Below are positions 26,901-35,223 of a stretch of DNA of 64,000 bases, in pieces. Under the pieces are notes generated by a model. It made no database searches and was not told the origin of the DNA. It saw only the letters and a list, made by a program, of their open reading frames with translations. The position numbers and the translations under genes were made by a program. Position 1 is the stretch's first letter, and each line of letters opens with the position of its first letter. Source of the DNA: Oscillospiraceae bacterium (GTDB lineage Bacteria; Bacillota; Clostridia; Oscillospirales; CAG-272); contig SVTR01000001.1 of the NCBI GenBank assembly GCA_015063685.1, positions 117,970-181,969 on the forward strand. Reading direction: 5' to 3'.

Positions 26901-27555
26901 GAGTCTCGTCCTCAGAAGGCGCCCGGGTAGGCTCTTCGGCGTTGACTTCCATCGAGGGAGACTCAAGCTCGTCCTCCTTCATCAGGGAAGCCTCGTCCTC
27001 GGCTTCCTCCGTATCCGCAAGCGTCTCCTCATATTCATCATAGTCGAGACCATCCGTGTCTTCCTCACCCTCTGCCAAGGCAAGCTTTCTTGCCTTTTCT
27101 TCCTTGTATTCTTTCACACCCGTCAGGATGATATAAAGCATGAGGAGACCCGCGCCCACACAGACGAAGGAGTCGGCTACGTTGAACACGGCAAAATTGA
27201 TGAGGCGGAAGTCGATCATATCCACCACATAGCCCAGAACGACACGGTCAATCATGTTACCGATACCACCGCCCACGATAAAGGCGATGGCCAGATTTTC
27301 CAGCTTAGACTGGGTCTTTTTTCTGAAAAGATAAATGAGCAGGGCAATGATGGCCACGGTAGAAACCACCATAAACAGCCACCGCTGATCCTTCATCATA
27401 CCGAAGGCGGCTCCCGTGTTTTCCACATAAGTCAGATGGACGACATCCTCGATGATGGGCAGTGTGTCAATAGGCTTCAAAAACAGGATGGTCAGATATT
27501 TGGTGAGCTGGTCGAGAAAGATAGCCAGCACCATAATGGCGATCCAAAGAAACAT
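26893..27555 (-). CDS. lspA: Lipoprotein signal peptidase (SPase II) with acidic tail
   Basis: Cleaves signal peptides of prelipoproteins in the membrane, such as the one encoded at 20856. 220 aa with four TM helices, conserved Asn/Asp blocks VENTGAAFG, GGIGNMIDRV and the catalytic Asp in FNVADSFVCVG. The start at 27555 is chosen because GGAG lies 6 nt upstream; an ATG 4 codons earlier has no site. About 65 C-terminal residues form an unusual Glu/Asp-rich cytoplasmic tail absent from typical LspA (about 150-165 aa). Confidence 0.93.
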   Translation of the reverse strand: MFLWIAIMVLAIFLDQLTKYLTILFLKPIDTLPIIEDVVHLTYVENTGAAFGMMKDQRWLFMVVSTVAIIALLIYLFRKKTQSKLENLAIAFIVGGGIGNMIDRVVLGYVVDMIDFRLINFAVFNVADSFVCVGAGLLMLYIILTGVKEYKEEKARKLALAEGEEDTDGLDYDEYEETLADTEEAEDEASLMKEDELESPSMEVNAEEPTRAPSEDETHE

Positions 27556-27572
27556 AACAATCTCCATTCAAA

Positions 27573-27608
27573 GAAAGCGGGCATGGGGCATTTCCCCACA
27601 CCCGCTTG
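27573..27608 (-). terminator. Hairpin downstream of ileS
   Basis: Minus strand stem AGCGGGTGTGGGG / GCCCCATGCCCGCT (minor mismatches) followed by TTCTTT, between the ileS stop and the lspA start. It may reduce read-through from ileS into lspA. Confidence 0.7.
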
Positions 27609-27617
27609 TGGTAATGA

Positions 27618-30419
27618 TTAACCGAATACAACCTTGTGGCAACGGCCGCACAGGCAACCGCGCTCCTCGCCCTCTCCATCGTAGATGGGAGCGGTGGTAT
27701 ACATCCAGCAGCGGTCGCACTTCTCGCCGTCGGCGTTCTCCACCAGCACGGCGATGCCCGACACGGTCTCGGTGAATGCGCCCTCGGGAGCCTCACCCTT
27801 GACTACGGTAGCCTGGGAGGTGATGAACACCAGCGCCAGCTTGTCGGCAAAGCTGTTCAGCACGGCGTACTGAGCCTCGTCGTTGGTGTAGACGGTAACC
27901 TTGGCGTCCAGCGACTTACCGATCATCTTGGCGGCGCGGGCCAGCTCCAGAGCCTTCATGACGTCGTCGCGGAGGACGAACAGCTCGTCCAGCTGATCTG
28001 CCTCGGGGAACACCAGAGCCTCATCGTACTCGGGCATGGCGTTCAGGAACACACTGCGGCTGTCCTCGGCGGCGGCGTGGGGCATAGCCTTCCAGATCTC
28101 CTCGGCGGTAAAGCAGAGGATGGGGGCCACCAAACGGGTCAGGGCAGACAGGACGGTGTACATAGCGGTCTGACCGGCGCGGCGGGAGGCCGAGGTCTTG
28201 CCGTCGGTGTACAGACGGTCCTTGGTGATGTCCACGTAGAGCTTGGACAGGTCATTGGTGCAGAAATTGTTGATCGCATTGTAAGCGATATGGAACTCGT
28301 ATTCGTTATAAGCGTTGCGGCAGACACGGGTCAGCTCGTTAGCTCTTGCGATAACCCACTTGTCGATCTCATGGAGGTCGGCGGCGGCGACCATATCGGT
28401 ATCGGGATTGAAGTCACCGATGTTGGCCAGCAGAATGCGGGCGGTGTTACGGATCTTGCGGTAGACCTCGGAGAGCTGACGGAAGATAGCATCCGAGCAA
28501 CGGACGTCCACATGGTAGTCACAGGAAGCGACCCACAGGCGGAGAATATCCGCGCCGTACTTCTTGATGATCTCGTCGGGATCCACGCCGTTGCCCAAGG
28601 ACTTGTGCATGGCGCGGCCTTCGCCGTCCACTACCCAGCCGTGGGTCAGCACCTGCTTGAAGGGTGCGCCGCGATCCAGAGCGCCTACAGAGGTAAGGAG
28701 CGAGGACTGGAACCAACCGCGGTACTGATCGGCGCCCTCCAGATACACATCGGCAGGCCAGAGATCGGGGGTGCGGTACATGAGGCAGGCGTAGTGGGTG
28801 GAGCCGGAGTCGAACCAGCAGTCCAGGGTGTCCTTCTCCTTGGTGAAGGTCTTGCCGCCGCAGTGAGGACAGGTCAGGCCCTCGGGGATCAGCTCCATGG
28901 CCTCCTTCTCGAACCAGATGTTGGAGCCGAACTCGTCGAACAGCTTGGAAATCTTCTCGATGGAGGCGGGGGTGGAGACGGGCTTCTCGCACTCAGTGCA
29001 GTAGAACACGGGAATGGGCAGACCCCAACGGCGCTGACGGGAGATACACCAATCGGAACGCTCGCGGATCATGGACTCCATGCGGTCGCCGCCCCATGCG
29101 GGGAACCACTCCACGTTCTCGATGGCCTTGACGGCCTGATCCTTGAAGGACTCCACCGAGCAGAACCACTGGGGGGTCGCGCGGAAGATGACGGGCTTCT
29201 TGCAGCGATCGTGGTGAGGATAGGAGTGCATGATCTCCTCGGAGGCGAAGAGCATTCCGCTCTCGGCCATGTCTGCCTTGATGATGGGGTTAGACTCCTC
29301 GGTCTTCATGCCGGCGTACTTGCCCGCATAGTCGGTGTGACGGCCGTAATCGTCCACGGGCACCACAAGCTCCATGCCGTAGCGCATACAGGTCTGGTAG
29401 TCGTCGGCACCGAAGCCGGGGGCGGTGTGTACACAGCCCGTACCCGAATCCATGGTGACGTACTCGGCGTTGACCAGGCGGGAGGTCTTATCCAGGAAGG
29501 GATGCTTTGCCAGCATATTCTCAAAGAACTGACCGGGATAGGTGGCCAGAACCTCGTAATTCTCAAAGCCGCCCATTTTCATGGTCTTTTCCATGAGAGC
29601 CTCGGCCATGATATAGGTCTCGCCGTTGTCAGCCTTGACCAGCACGTAGCTGTCTCTGGGATGCAGACAGATGCCCATGTTGCCGGGCAGGGTCCAGATG
29701 GTGGTGGTCCAGATCACGAAGAACATCTTGGACTTGTCGAACTCGGAAAGCTTGCCCAGATCGTCCTGCATGGGGAACTTGACGTAGACAGAGGTACAGG
29801 GATCGTCCTTGTACTCGATATCAGCCTCGGCCACGGCGGTAGCGCAGAAGGGACACCAGGTGACGGGCTTCAGACCCTTGTAGATGTAGCCCTTATCAAA
29901 CATAGCGCCGAAGATCTTGACCTCCTGGCCCTCGAAGTGGCGATCCATGGTGCGGTAGGGGTGCTCCCAATCGCCCACCACGCCCAGACGCTTGAAGCCC
30001 GCCATCTGCTTCTGGATGAAGTCCTCGGCGAAGTCCTCACAGGCCCCCCGGAACTCGGGGACGGTCATCTCCTTGTTCAGCTTCTTCTTGGAGTTCTCGA
30101 TAGCGCGCTCAATGGGCAGACCGTGGTTGTCCCAGCCGGGGATGTAGGGGGTGTAGTGACCCATCATAGCCTGGGAACGGACGATGACATCCTTCAAGGT
30201 CTTGTTCAGGGCGTGACCCATGTGAATAAAGCCGTTGGAGAAGGGAGGGCCATCATGGAGGATAAAGGGGGTCTTATCCTTGTTCTTCTCCAGCATGGCG
30301 TTGTAGAGATCAATGCTCTCCCAATACTTGAGGGTATCGGGCTCGCGCTGAGGCAGACCTGCCTTCATGGGGAAGGAGGTCTGAGGCAGATTCAGAGTGC
30401 TGTTGTAATCCTTGGACAT
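27618..30419 (-). CDS. ileS: Isoleucyl-tRNA synthetase
   Basis: Charges tRNA-Ile. 933 aa: N-terminal MSKDYNSTLNLPQTSFPMKAGLPQ, HIGH-type motif GFIHMGHALNKTLKD, CP1 editing domain (MDSGTGCVHTAPGFGADDY), KMSKS-type motif in EGRAMHKSLGNGVDP, anticodon-binding helices and a C-terminal zinc finger (CDRCWMYT...CLCGRCHKVV). Length is normal for the bacterial zinc-containing type. AAGGAG precedes the ATG. The 95-nt upstream gap shows no T-box sequence. Confidence 0.97.
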   Translation of the reverse strand: MSKDYNSTLNLPQTSFPMKAGLPQREPDTLKYWESIDLYNAMLEKNKDKTPFILHDGPPFSNGFIHMGHALNKTLKDVIVRSQAMMGHYTPYIPGWDNHGLPIERAIENSKKKLNKEMTVPEFRGACEDFAEDFIQKQMAGFKRLGVVGDWEHPYRTMDRHFEGQEVKIFGAMFDKGYIYKGLKPVTWCPFCATAVAEADIEYKDDPCTSVYVKFPMQDDLGKLSEFDKSKMFFVIWTTTIWTLPGNMGICLHPRDSYVLVKADNGETYIMAEALMEKTMKMGGFENYEVLATYPGQFFENMLAKHPFLDKTSRLVNAEYVTMDSGTGCVHTAPGFGADDYQTCMRYGMELVVPVDDYGRHTDYAGKYAGMKTEESNPIIKADMAESGMLFASEEIMHSYPHHDRCKKPVIFRATPQWFCSVESFKDQAVKAIENVEWFPAWGGDRMESMIRERSDWCISRQRRWGLPIPVFYCTECEKPVSTPASIEKISKLFDEFGSNIWFEKEAMELIPEGLTCPHCGGKTFTKEKDTLDCWFDSGSTHYACLMYRTPDLWPADVYLEGADQYRGWFQSSLLTSVGALDRGAPFKQVLTHGWVVDGEGRAMHKSLGNGVDPDEIIKKYGADILRLWVASCDYHVDVRCSDAIFRQLSEVYRKIRNTARILLANIGDFNPDTDMVAAADLHEIDKWVIARANELTRVCRNAYNEYEFHIAYNAINNFCTNDLSKLYVDITKDRLYTDGKTSASRRAGQTAMYTVLSALTRLVAPILCFTAEEIWKAMPHAAAEDSRSVFLNAMPEYDEALVFPEADQLDELFVLRDDVMKALELARAAKMIGKSLDAKVTVYTNDEAQYAVLNSFADKLALVFITSQATVVKGEAPEGAFTETVSGIAVLVENADGEKCDRCWMYTTAPIYDGEGEERGCLCGRCHKVVFG

Positions 30420-30514
30420 TGGTTTTCAAAGCTCCTTATGTTAAGTTAATTGTTACGTTTATGAATATCGGCAGAGTACGCCGTTATTTTCAATTTTTAG
30501 AGGTGACCTTTAGT

Positions 30515-31081
30515 TTATGGCCACCGATAGGCATCGGCGCGAAAGATGAATTTCGGAATAGTGGGTTGTCGATCGAAGACCACGATGAGGTATTCATCCC
30601 CCTCATTGGCGCGCTCCGTAATCTTCCGGCCCACAATGAATTTTCCCATACCGTCAAAGTAGAGCACGTCGCGGAATTCAGGGCGGCGGTACAAACGGCC
30701 TTTTCTGTAATGCCACCGCATGCCTTGGTACTCGTCGCGGGAGATGGTAAGCAGCTCCTTCTTCACAATGTGATATTTTCCGCTGTATGCGGCGCGATAC
30801 TTCAAATAGTCCCATATGTGGTAGGCGATGAAGCCGGCCGCAGCAAGCCAGATCATAACGAGAACCAGCCAAGCGATCACAGGGTAATTCCCGGCCAGCG
30901 TATGGTTCTTCAAATAGAACCCAAGCCCCGTCAAAACCCACACGGCAAGCAGTGAACAAACCAGCATCATGATCATCGTAGTCAAGCCTAAACGAAGGCT
31001 TTCGTTCACCTTTTTTCGGATGACTTCATCCGTCAGCCTTGGAATTTCGTTGTCAGAGCTGTACTTATCGTAGGGGTTCAT
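30515..31081 (-). CDS. Two-TM protein in the divIVA position
   Basis: 188 aa: a polar N-terminus (MNPYDKYSSDNEIPRLTDEVI), two TM helices (about 32-56 and 67-89) and a C-terminal soluble half of about 95 residues (YHIVKKELLTISRDEYQG... VLYFDGMGKFIVG). No known motif. In Bacillus this place between ylmH and ileS holds divIVA; this protein has no DivIVA coiled coil. GGAGAT precedes the ATG. Function unknown; a link with division or the envelope is only suggested by position. Confidence 0.65.
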   Translation of the reverse strand: MNPYDKYSSDNEIPRLTDEVIRKKVNESLRLGLTTMIMMLVCSLLAVWVLTGLGFYLKNHTLAGNYPVIAWLVLVMIWLAAAGFIAYHIWDYLKYRAAYSGKYHIVKKELLTISRDEYQGMRWHYRKGRLYRRPEFRDVLYFDGMGKFIVGRKITERANEGDEYLIVVFDRQPTIPKFIFRADAYRWP

Positions 31082-31092
31082 AAGATCTCCTT

Positions 31093-31950
31093 TTAGACAT
31101 ACTTCTCCGCTGAAAGCCGCATCCGTCCCTTTTTGGTCTCGCCGTCAAAGGACAGCACCGAGAACTTGCCTACGCCGCGCACAGACAGCACGCAGGGTGG
31201 CTCTACGGTGGTATCACAGGCCTCCACGGTCTCGTAATTCAATTCCACGAGCCCGCTCCGCACGGCCACTTGCGCCTTTTCGCGAGAAAAATTGGTCAGC
31301 GCCGCCACCACGCAGTCAAGGCGGGCAGAAGCAACGGTATCTCGGATGGCTTGTCTCTTTCTTTCCACGGGAGGCACAAAGCCCACGGGCATGGGAGTCA
31401 CACGAACGGTATCGGCAGAGACCTGGGTCAGGTTATCCACCAGGAAATCCGCAATCTCCCCTTTGCAGGCAACGTAGGCCGAATGCTCATCGATGATAAA
31501 GATATCGCCAAGCACGTCGCGCTCCAGACCCAAGCCGAGAATGGAGCCCAAATAATCGCGATGTGTCAGCTTCCGATAGCCGGATCCCTTGACGAGGATC
31601 AGCCGGACGGCATCTGCCACAAAGGCGGCAAGATCCTCAAGCCCCGCTGCGGAAAGGGTAGCCACAGGGTCGCGGCTCATTTCCTCGGCAGACGCCATGC
31701 CCGCCGTATAGTCGGGCAAGAGGATCATTCTTCGCCTTTCGGGTAACGTATCACCCTCTCGGGTAAGTACGCCCCCCCACAAAAGGGCTATGCCCTCCCC
31801 TATACGCGCCTCGCAGAAGGAAGCGCCGTAGAGACATTCTCGGGGGGTAAGGAAAGCGGTCATAGCGCATTCTCCCCGATCGGATATAGCGGAGAGATCC
31901 CCCAGTCGGGCATACAGGGACAGGATCTCGGGATCGTTGGTATATTTCAT
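31093..31950 (-). CDS. ylmH: YlmH-type S4-domain RNA-binding protein
   Basis: 285 aa. The body matches YlmH proteins (GDIFIIDEHSAYVACKGEIADFL, SARLDCVVAALTNFSREKAQVAV), and the C-terminal S4 domain covers RLDCVVAALTNFSREKA through VSVRGVGKFSV. YlmH has been linked to rescue of stalled ribosomes/split large subunits and sits next to division genes across Firmicutes. The ATG at 31950 is 8 nt from AGGA; an ATG two codons upstream is too close to it. Confidence 0.9.
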   Translation of the reverse strand: MKYTNDPEILSLYARLGDLSAISDRGECAMTAFLTPRECLYGASFCEARIGEGIALLWGGVLTREGDTLPERRRMILLPDYTAGMASAEEMSRDPVATLSAAGLEDLAAFVADAVRLILVKGSGYRKLTHRDYLGSILGLGLERDVLGDIFIIDEHSAYVACKGEIADFLVDNLTQVSADTVRVTPMPVGFVPPVERKRQAIRDTVASARLDCVVAALTNFSREKAQVAVRSGLVELNYETVEACDTTVEPPCVLSVRGVGKFSVLSFDGETKKGRMRLSAEKYV

Positions 31951-31968
31951 AGGCATATTCCTGTACCG

Positions 31969-32253
31969 TCAAGGAACCAAACCTGACAGCAGCATGCTGA
32001 TCAGGCTGAGGATCACCGTGGTCAGAAAAAAAGATATGTCTATGGGGGTACCCTTAAACCACCCGAAGTGGTCGCAAAGTAAACGGACGGGGATGATCAA
32101 GGGCTCGGTGATCACATACAAAAAGCTCATGATTGGGGATTCCCCGTCTCCCATCATAAACCAGGATAAGATCGCCCGCACCAGCATGGCCAGGAGGATG
32201 ATATCCAGAAAAATGATCACGAACCGAACCAGAACATAAACGCCGGTTGCCAA
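31969..32253 (-). CDS. yggT: YggT-family membrane protein
   Basis: 94 aa, two TM helices (about 7-30 and 72-92) around a YggT loop (MVRAILSWFM...YVITEPLIIPVRLL). The family is conserved beside sepF (ylmG in Bacillus) and is implicated in membrane or division functions. The start codon is TTG at 32253, with GAGGAG 7 nt upstream and no better ATG. Confidence 0.9.
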   Translation of the reverse strand: MATGVYVLVRFVIIFLDIILLAMLVRAILSWFMMGDGESPIMSFLYVITEPLIIPVRLLCDHFGWFKGTPIDISFFLTTVILSLISMLLSGLVP

Positions 32254-32306
32254 TGAATTTCTCCTCTCAGGGACACCTTGGCGGATGATTCCGCGCGCAT
32301 CCCTTC

Positions 32307-32990
32307 TTATTCTTCGTCGTAGACCTCGCCGTCCTCGTCGTAGTCCTCGTACTCATCGTAGGCCTCGTATTCCTCATCGGTCTCCTCGGCCTCATCCTCT
32401 TCCTCGGAAACGAGAATATCCTCCTCGTCGATTTCTACGTCCTTGGGAATCATGACCAGGTTGTTGCCACCCATGCGGCGCAGAGAAGCACCCAGCACCT
32501 GAACGGCACCCATGATGTAGTCCACCAGGCGCACCACCTCTTCGGTGTCCACCAGGTTGCGGAGGTTGATCACCACCACATGGCTCTCAGCCAGCGCGGT
32601 GACGATCTCCACACGCACGTCGCGGTAGCTCTCGGGCGTATAGTAAAGCGTTCCCTTGTTTTCGGGGGCGGCAGGCTTCTCTGCCTCTCTGCGAGGCTTA
32701 CGGCGCGCTTCCTCCTCCTCATACATACGCTCACGGTAGCCGCGGGGTTCTTCCTCCTCATAGGTGTCCCCTCTTACAGCTCTCTCGGGCGCACGGCGGG
32801 TCTCAAAATAATCGTTTTCGTCCTCGTTGATATCGCGGCGATCGTAATCGCTCCCGCGATCATTGAAACGGTCGTCCCGACGGTCGGTGCGATCGCGATT
32901 CTCGCGGACGGTGTAGTAAGGATTCTCATATCCGCTGTCAAGATCCTCGGGCTCACTGCGCTGATTCAGCTTCTTGGAAAAAATACTCAT
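32307..32990 (-). CDS. sepF: Cell division protein SepF
   Basis: 227 aa. The C-terminal SepF core (about 110-185) reads YYTPESYRDVRVEIVTAL...VVVINLRNLVDTEEVVRLVDYIMGAV, followed by GGNNLVMIPKDVEI. SepF binds FtsZ and the membrane to align the septal ring. The N-terminal 105 residues are an Arg/Asp/Glu-rich linker, and the C-terminus is a long Glu/Asp/Tyr tail, which makes this version longer than Bacillus SepF (about 150 aa). GAGG precedes the ATG. Confidence 0.93.
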   Translation of the reverse strand: MSIFSKKLNQRSEPEDLDSGYENPYYTVRENRDRTDRRDDRFNDRGSDYDRRDINEDENDYFETRRAPERAVRGDTYEEEEPRGYRERMYEEEEARRKPRREAEKPAAPENKGTLYYTPESYRDVRVEIVTALAESHVVVINLRNLVDTEEVVRLVDYIMGAVQVLGASLRRMGGNNLVMIPKDVEIDEEDILVSEEEDEAEETDEEYEAYDEYEDYDEDGEVYDEE

Positions 32991-33049
32991 TTGCTTTACC
33001 TCTTTCCGTTAGTTTTATATACACGAATTTTTAATTTTCAAAATTTAAT

Positions 33050-33121
33050 GCTCAAGCTCGGAGTTTCAGATCGGCCCACGCTCGAAGTTTCAAATCGGCC
33101 CACGCTCGGAGTTTCAAATCG
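33050..33121. repeat. Three tandem 24-bp repeats between yggS and sepF
   Basis: Three consecutive 24-bp units (33050-33073, 33074-33097, 33098-33121) of the type GCCCACGCTCGGAGTTTCAAATCG, differing at a few positions. They begin 2 nt after the yggS stop and fill much of the yggS-sepF spacer. Confidence 0.85.
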
Positions 33122-33123
33122 GC

Positions 33124-33843
33124 TCAAGCCTCGGGTCTCGCAAACAGGCTTCGCCCTACGCGGACCAGGGTAGCTCCCTCCATTACGGCGGGAACGTAGC
33201 TCTCGGACATACCCATGGAGAGGGTCATATGCTCGTGAGCCATGGGCAATTCCGCCCATATCTCCCGACACATGCGGCGAGTGTTGCCAAAGATAGCGCG
33301 GTACTCTGCTTCGGTGGACTTAGGCGCCATGGTCATAAATCCGCGAAGGCGGATGTGGGGATACGCGCCGCCGGCGATGCGATGGGCAAAATCTCTCGTT
33401 TCCTCGGGAGCGACACCGCTTTTGCTGATCTCACTGCCTGAGTTGATCTCAATCAGCACATCCATAACCTTACCGATCTTGGCGGCCTGCTTCTCGATCT
33501 CCTCTGCCAGACGGACAGAATCCAGCGACTGGATCATGTCCACCTTGTCGATGATATATTTGACTTTATTGGTTTGCAGGGTGCCGATGAAATGGATCTT
33601 GAGGCCTTCCCTGTCCAGGGCATCGTAACGGGCGAGGAGCTGCTGCACGCGATTTTCGCCCACGTAGCTTACGCCCAGCACCCGGTGGATGTAGTTGATC
33701 TCCTCCACCTCGGCGCTTTTGATGGCCGCCATGAGAATGACCTCATTGGGATCCCTGTCGAGGCAAGCCTGCGCTATAGCCTTGCGGCAAGCATCTACCT
33801 GCCGATCAAGATAGGTATAATCCAAACAAACCAGTCCTTTCAA
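33124..33843 (-). CDS. yggS: YggS-family PLP-binding protein
   Basis: PLP homeostasis protein (PLPBP); binds pyridoxal phosphate without known catalysis. Up to 239 aa with the PLP lysine at about 42 (LMAAIKSAEVEEIN), then YVGENRVQQLL, HFIGTLQTNKVKYI, INSGSEISKSGV, LRGFMTMAP and LSMGMSESY. The longest frame starts with TTG at 33843. An in-frame TTG at 33825, spaced 9 nt from AAAGGA, may be the true start. Upstream of sepF, as in ylmE-ylmF of Bacillus. Confidence 0.93.
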   Translation of the reverse strand: MKGLVCLDYTYLDRQVDACRKAIAQACLDRDPNEVILMAAIKSAEVEEINYIHRVLGVSYVGENRVQQLLARYDALDREGLKIHFIGTLQTNKVKYIIDKVDMIQSLDSVRLAEEIEKQAAKIGKVMDVLIEINSGSEISKSGVAPEETRDFAHRIAGGAYPHIRLRGFMTMAPKSTEAEYRAIFGNTRRMCREIWAELPMAHEHMTLSMGMSESYVPAVMEGATLVRVGRSLFARPEA

Positions 33844-33856
33844 CAGCCGACGTATG

Positions 33857-35194
33857 TCAGCTGATCATTTTTCCTTCGTACAGTCCCGTGCCGCGGGTGA
33901 TGATCTTGTCATTCAGTCGCAGATAGGACCACCCGTCTGCCGTGATCTGTGCCTTCTCCTCCTCTGTCAGAGCATCCAGCATGGCCGTGATCTCCTCATA
34001 GGTGGCCACCATGGTGTAGCCGTCTCGGGCGATGGAGATGTGCACCTTTCGGAACTCAACCACGTTTCCGGAGAGTATATACACGCCCGTCACCGCCTTT
34101 CCTTGGGGAGACGTCAGGGTGACCAGCGCCTCTGTGGGGATGCGATATCCACTCATACTGTCGGTCACGGTCTGTACCCCGATCCGACGGTTGAAGGAGA
34201 AGCTGTCGGGCATATCGTTGGTTTTGAATACGATCATGGCGCCGTCCTCCGTAGGCTCCATGCGGGCCACGGTCATGGACAATTGAGTTTTGGCGCTGTC
34301 GTCGCAGATCATGGTGTAGCTGTCCCCCACCTCAAAGGCGGTTTCCGCCACGTCAGACAGGCTGACGTAAGCCACGGCGTACCAGGTGGAGCCATACACC
34401 ATTTTCCCCGCTACACCGCCCTCATAGGCTTCGGCGGGGGTTTGGCAAAGGGTCAAAAATTCCTCCGGCGTCATGGTCATGACCATATCAGCGTCAAACA
34501 GGCGCTCATAGCCGTCGGTGTCATAGTAGAAATATCCGCTCCGTTGTGTGATGATCTGTCCTACGGCGGTATATCCGTCCAAAAGCTCCTTCACCGCAGA
34601 TTTCATGGCCTCCACCCCATCGGCATCATGGTTGAGGTTGCCCACCAAGGCAGCGTATTGCCGCAGACCCTCCTCCACGCGTAGTGCCGCATCGGAGGCG
34701 ATGTTCATCTCTCCCCGATCAGAGGCCGACAAAAGGGCAAGATAAGCGTCGTCGATGTCCTTGGATATGGTGTCCATGTCCTCGGGTGTCCCACCGCTCT
34801 CCTTTTGCGCCAACGCCAAGCGGCGCGCGTAAAGATTCAAGAGAGCCTGTACCCGAGCCGTATCTCCATCAGCGGCATAGGCTGTGGCAACAGTATCATT
34901 TTTACCCACACGCTCGCCGTCGGATACATGATATTCATAAATCGTGCCCGCAGGCGCTATCAGCTCCTCGTCCCTAAAGACGTAGAGCTCCAGATCCACG
35001 TATGCGTTTTCTGTGATTTCCTGGGTGCGCAGGGTATCCAGCCCCACGGTCACATGAGACACCAGCTGATAGATCCAAAAGGCAATGAGCCCCAGCATCA
35101 AGAGAATAAATCCCACGCGCAAAAGGAAGTGGGCAGAGCTGCCCCCCCATGCCCCGCGGGCTTTTTTTGATGTAGAACCCATCAACTGCTTCAC
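33857..35194 (-). CDS. HlyD-like membrane-fusion/periplasmic adaptor-type protein
   Basis: 445 aa: a single N-terminal TM (about 22-45), then a beta-barrel/lipoyl-type segment (VYVFRDEELIAPAGTIYEYHVSDGERVGKNDTVATAYA in outline), a helical hairpin (90-190), and C-terminal beta domains (SGYRIPTEALVTL). The layout is HlyD-like, but no transporter gene is adjacent. It precedes the yggS-sepF cluster, a placement seen in other Clostridia. GTG at 35194 is chosen because GGAG lies 7 nt upstream; the frame before it contains that site. Confidence 0.75.
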   Translation of the reverse strand: MKQLMGSTSKKARGAWGGSSAHFLLRVGFILLMLGLIAFWIYQLVSHVTVGLDTLRTQEITENAYVDLELYVFRDEELIAPAGTIYEYHVSDGERVGKNDTVATAYAADGDTARVQALLNLYARRLALAQKESGGTPEDMDTISKDIDDAYLALLSASDRGEMNIASDAALRVEEGLRQYAALVGNLNHDADGVEAMKSAVKELLDGYTAVGQIITQRSGYFYYDTDGYERLFDADMVMTMTPEEFLTLCQTPAEAYEGGVAGKMVYGSTWYAVAYVSLSDVAETAFEVGDSYTMICDDSAKTQLSMTVARMEPTEDGAMIVFKTNDMPDSFSFNRRIGVQTVTDSMSGYRIPTEALVTLTSPQGKAVTGVYILSGNVVEFRKVHISIARDGYTMVATYEEITAMLDALTEEEKAQITADGWSYLRLNDKIITRGTGLYEGKMIS

Positions 35195-35223
35195 AGAGCT
35201 TCTCCTTTCGCACAATCAGAAAA

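Noticed and set aside
30420..30514. T-box leader of ileS
   Set aside because: Only 95 nt lie before ileS, with no AGGGTGGNACCGCG motif or antiterminator pairing. The metG leader (20660-20855) was checked and also lacks it.
30515..31081. divIVA
   Set aside because: The position fits, but the product has two TM helices and no DivIVA N-terminal motif or coiled coil.
33038..33271. ORF with RFETPSVG repeats
   Set aside because: It is out of frame with yggS and arises from reading the 24-bp intergenic repeats; it has no ribosome binding site of its own.
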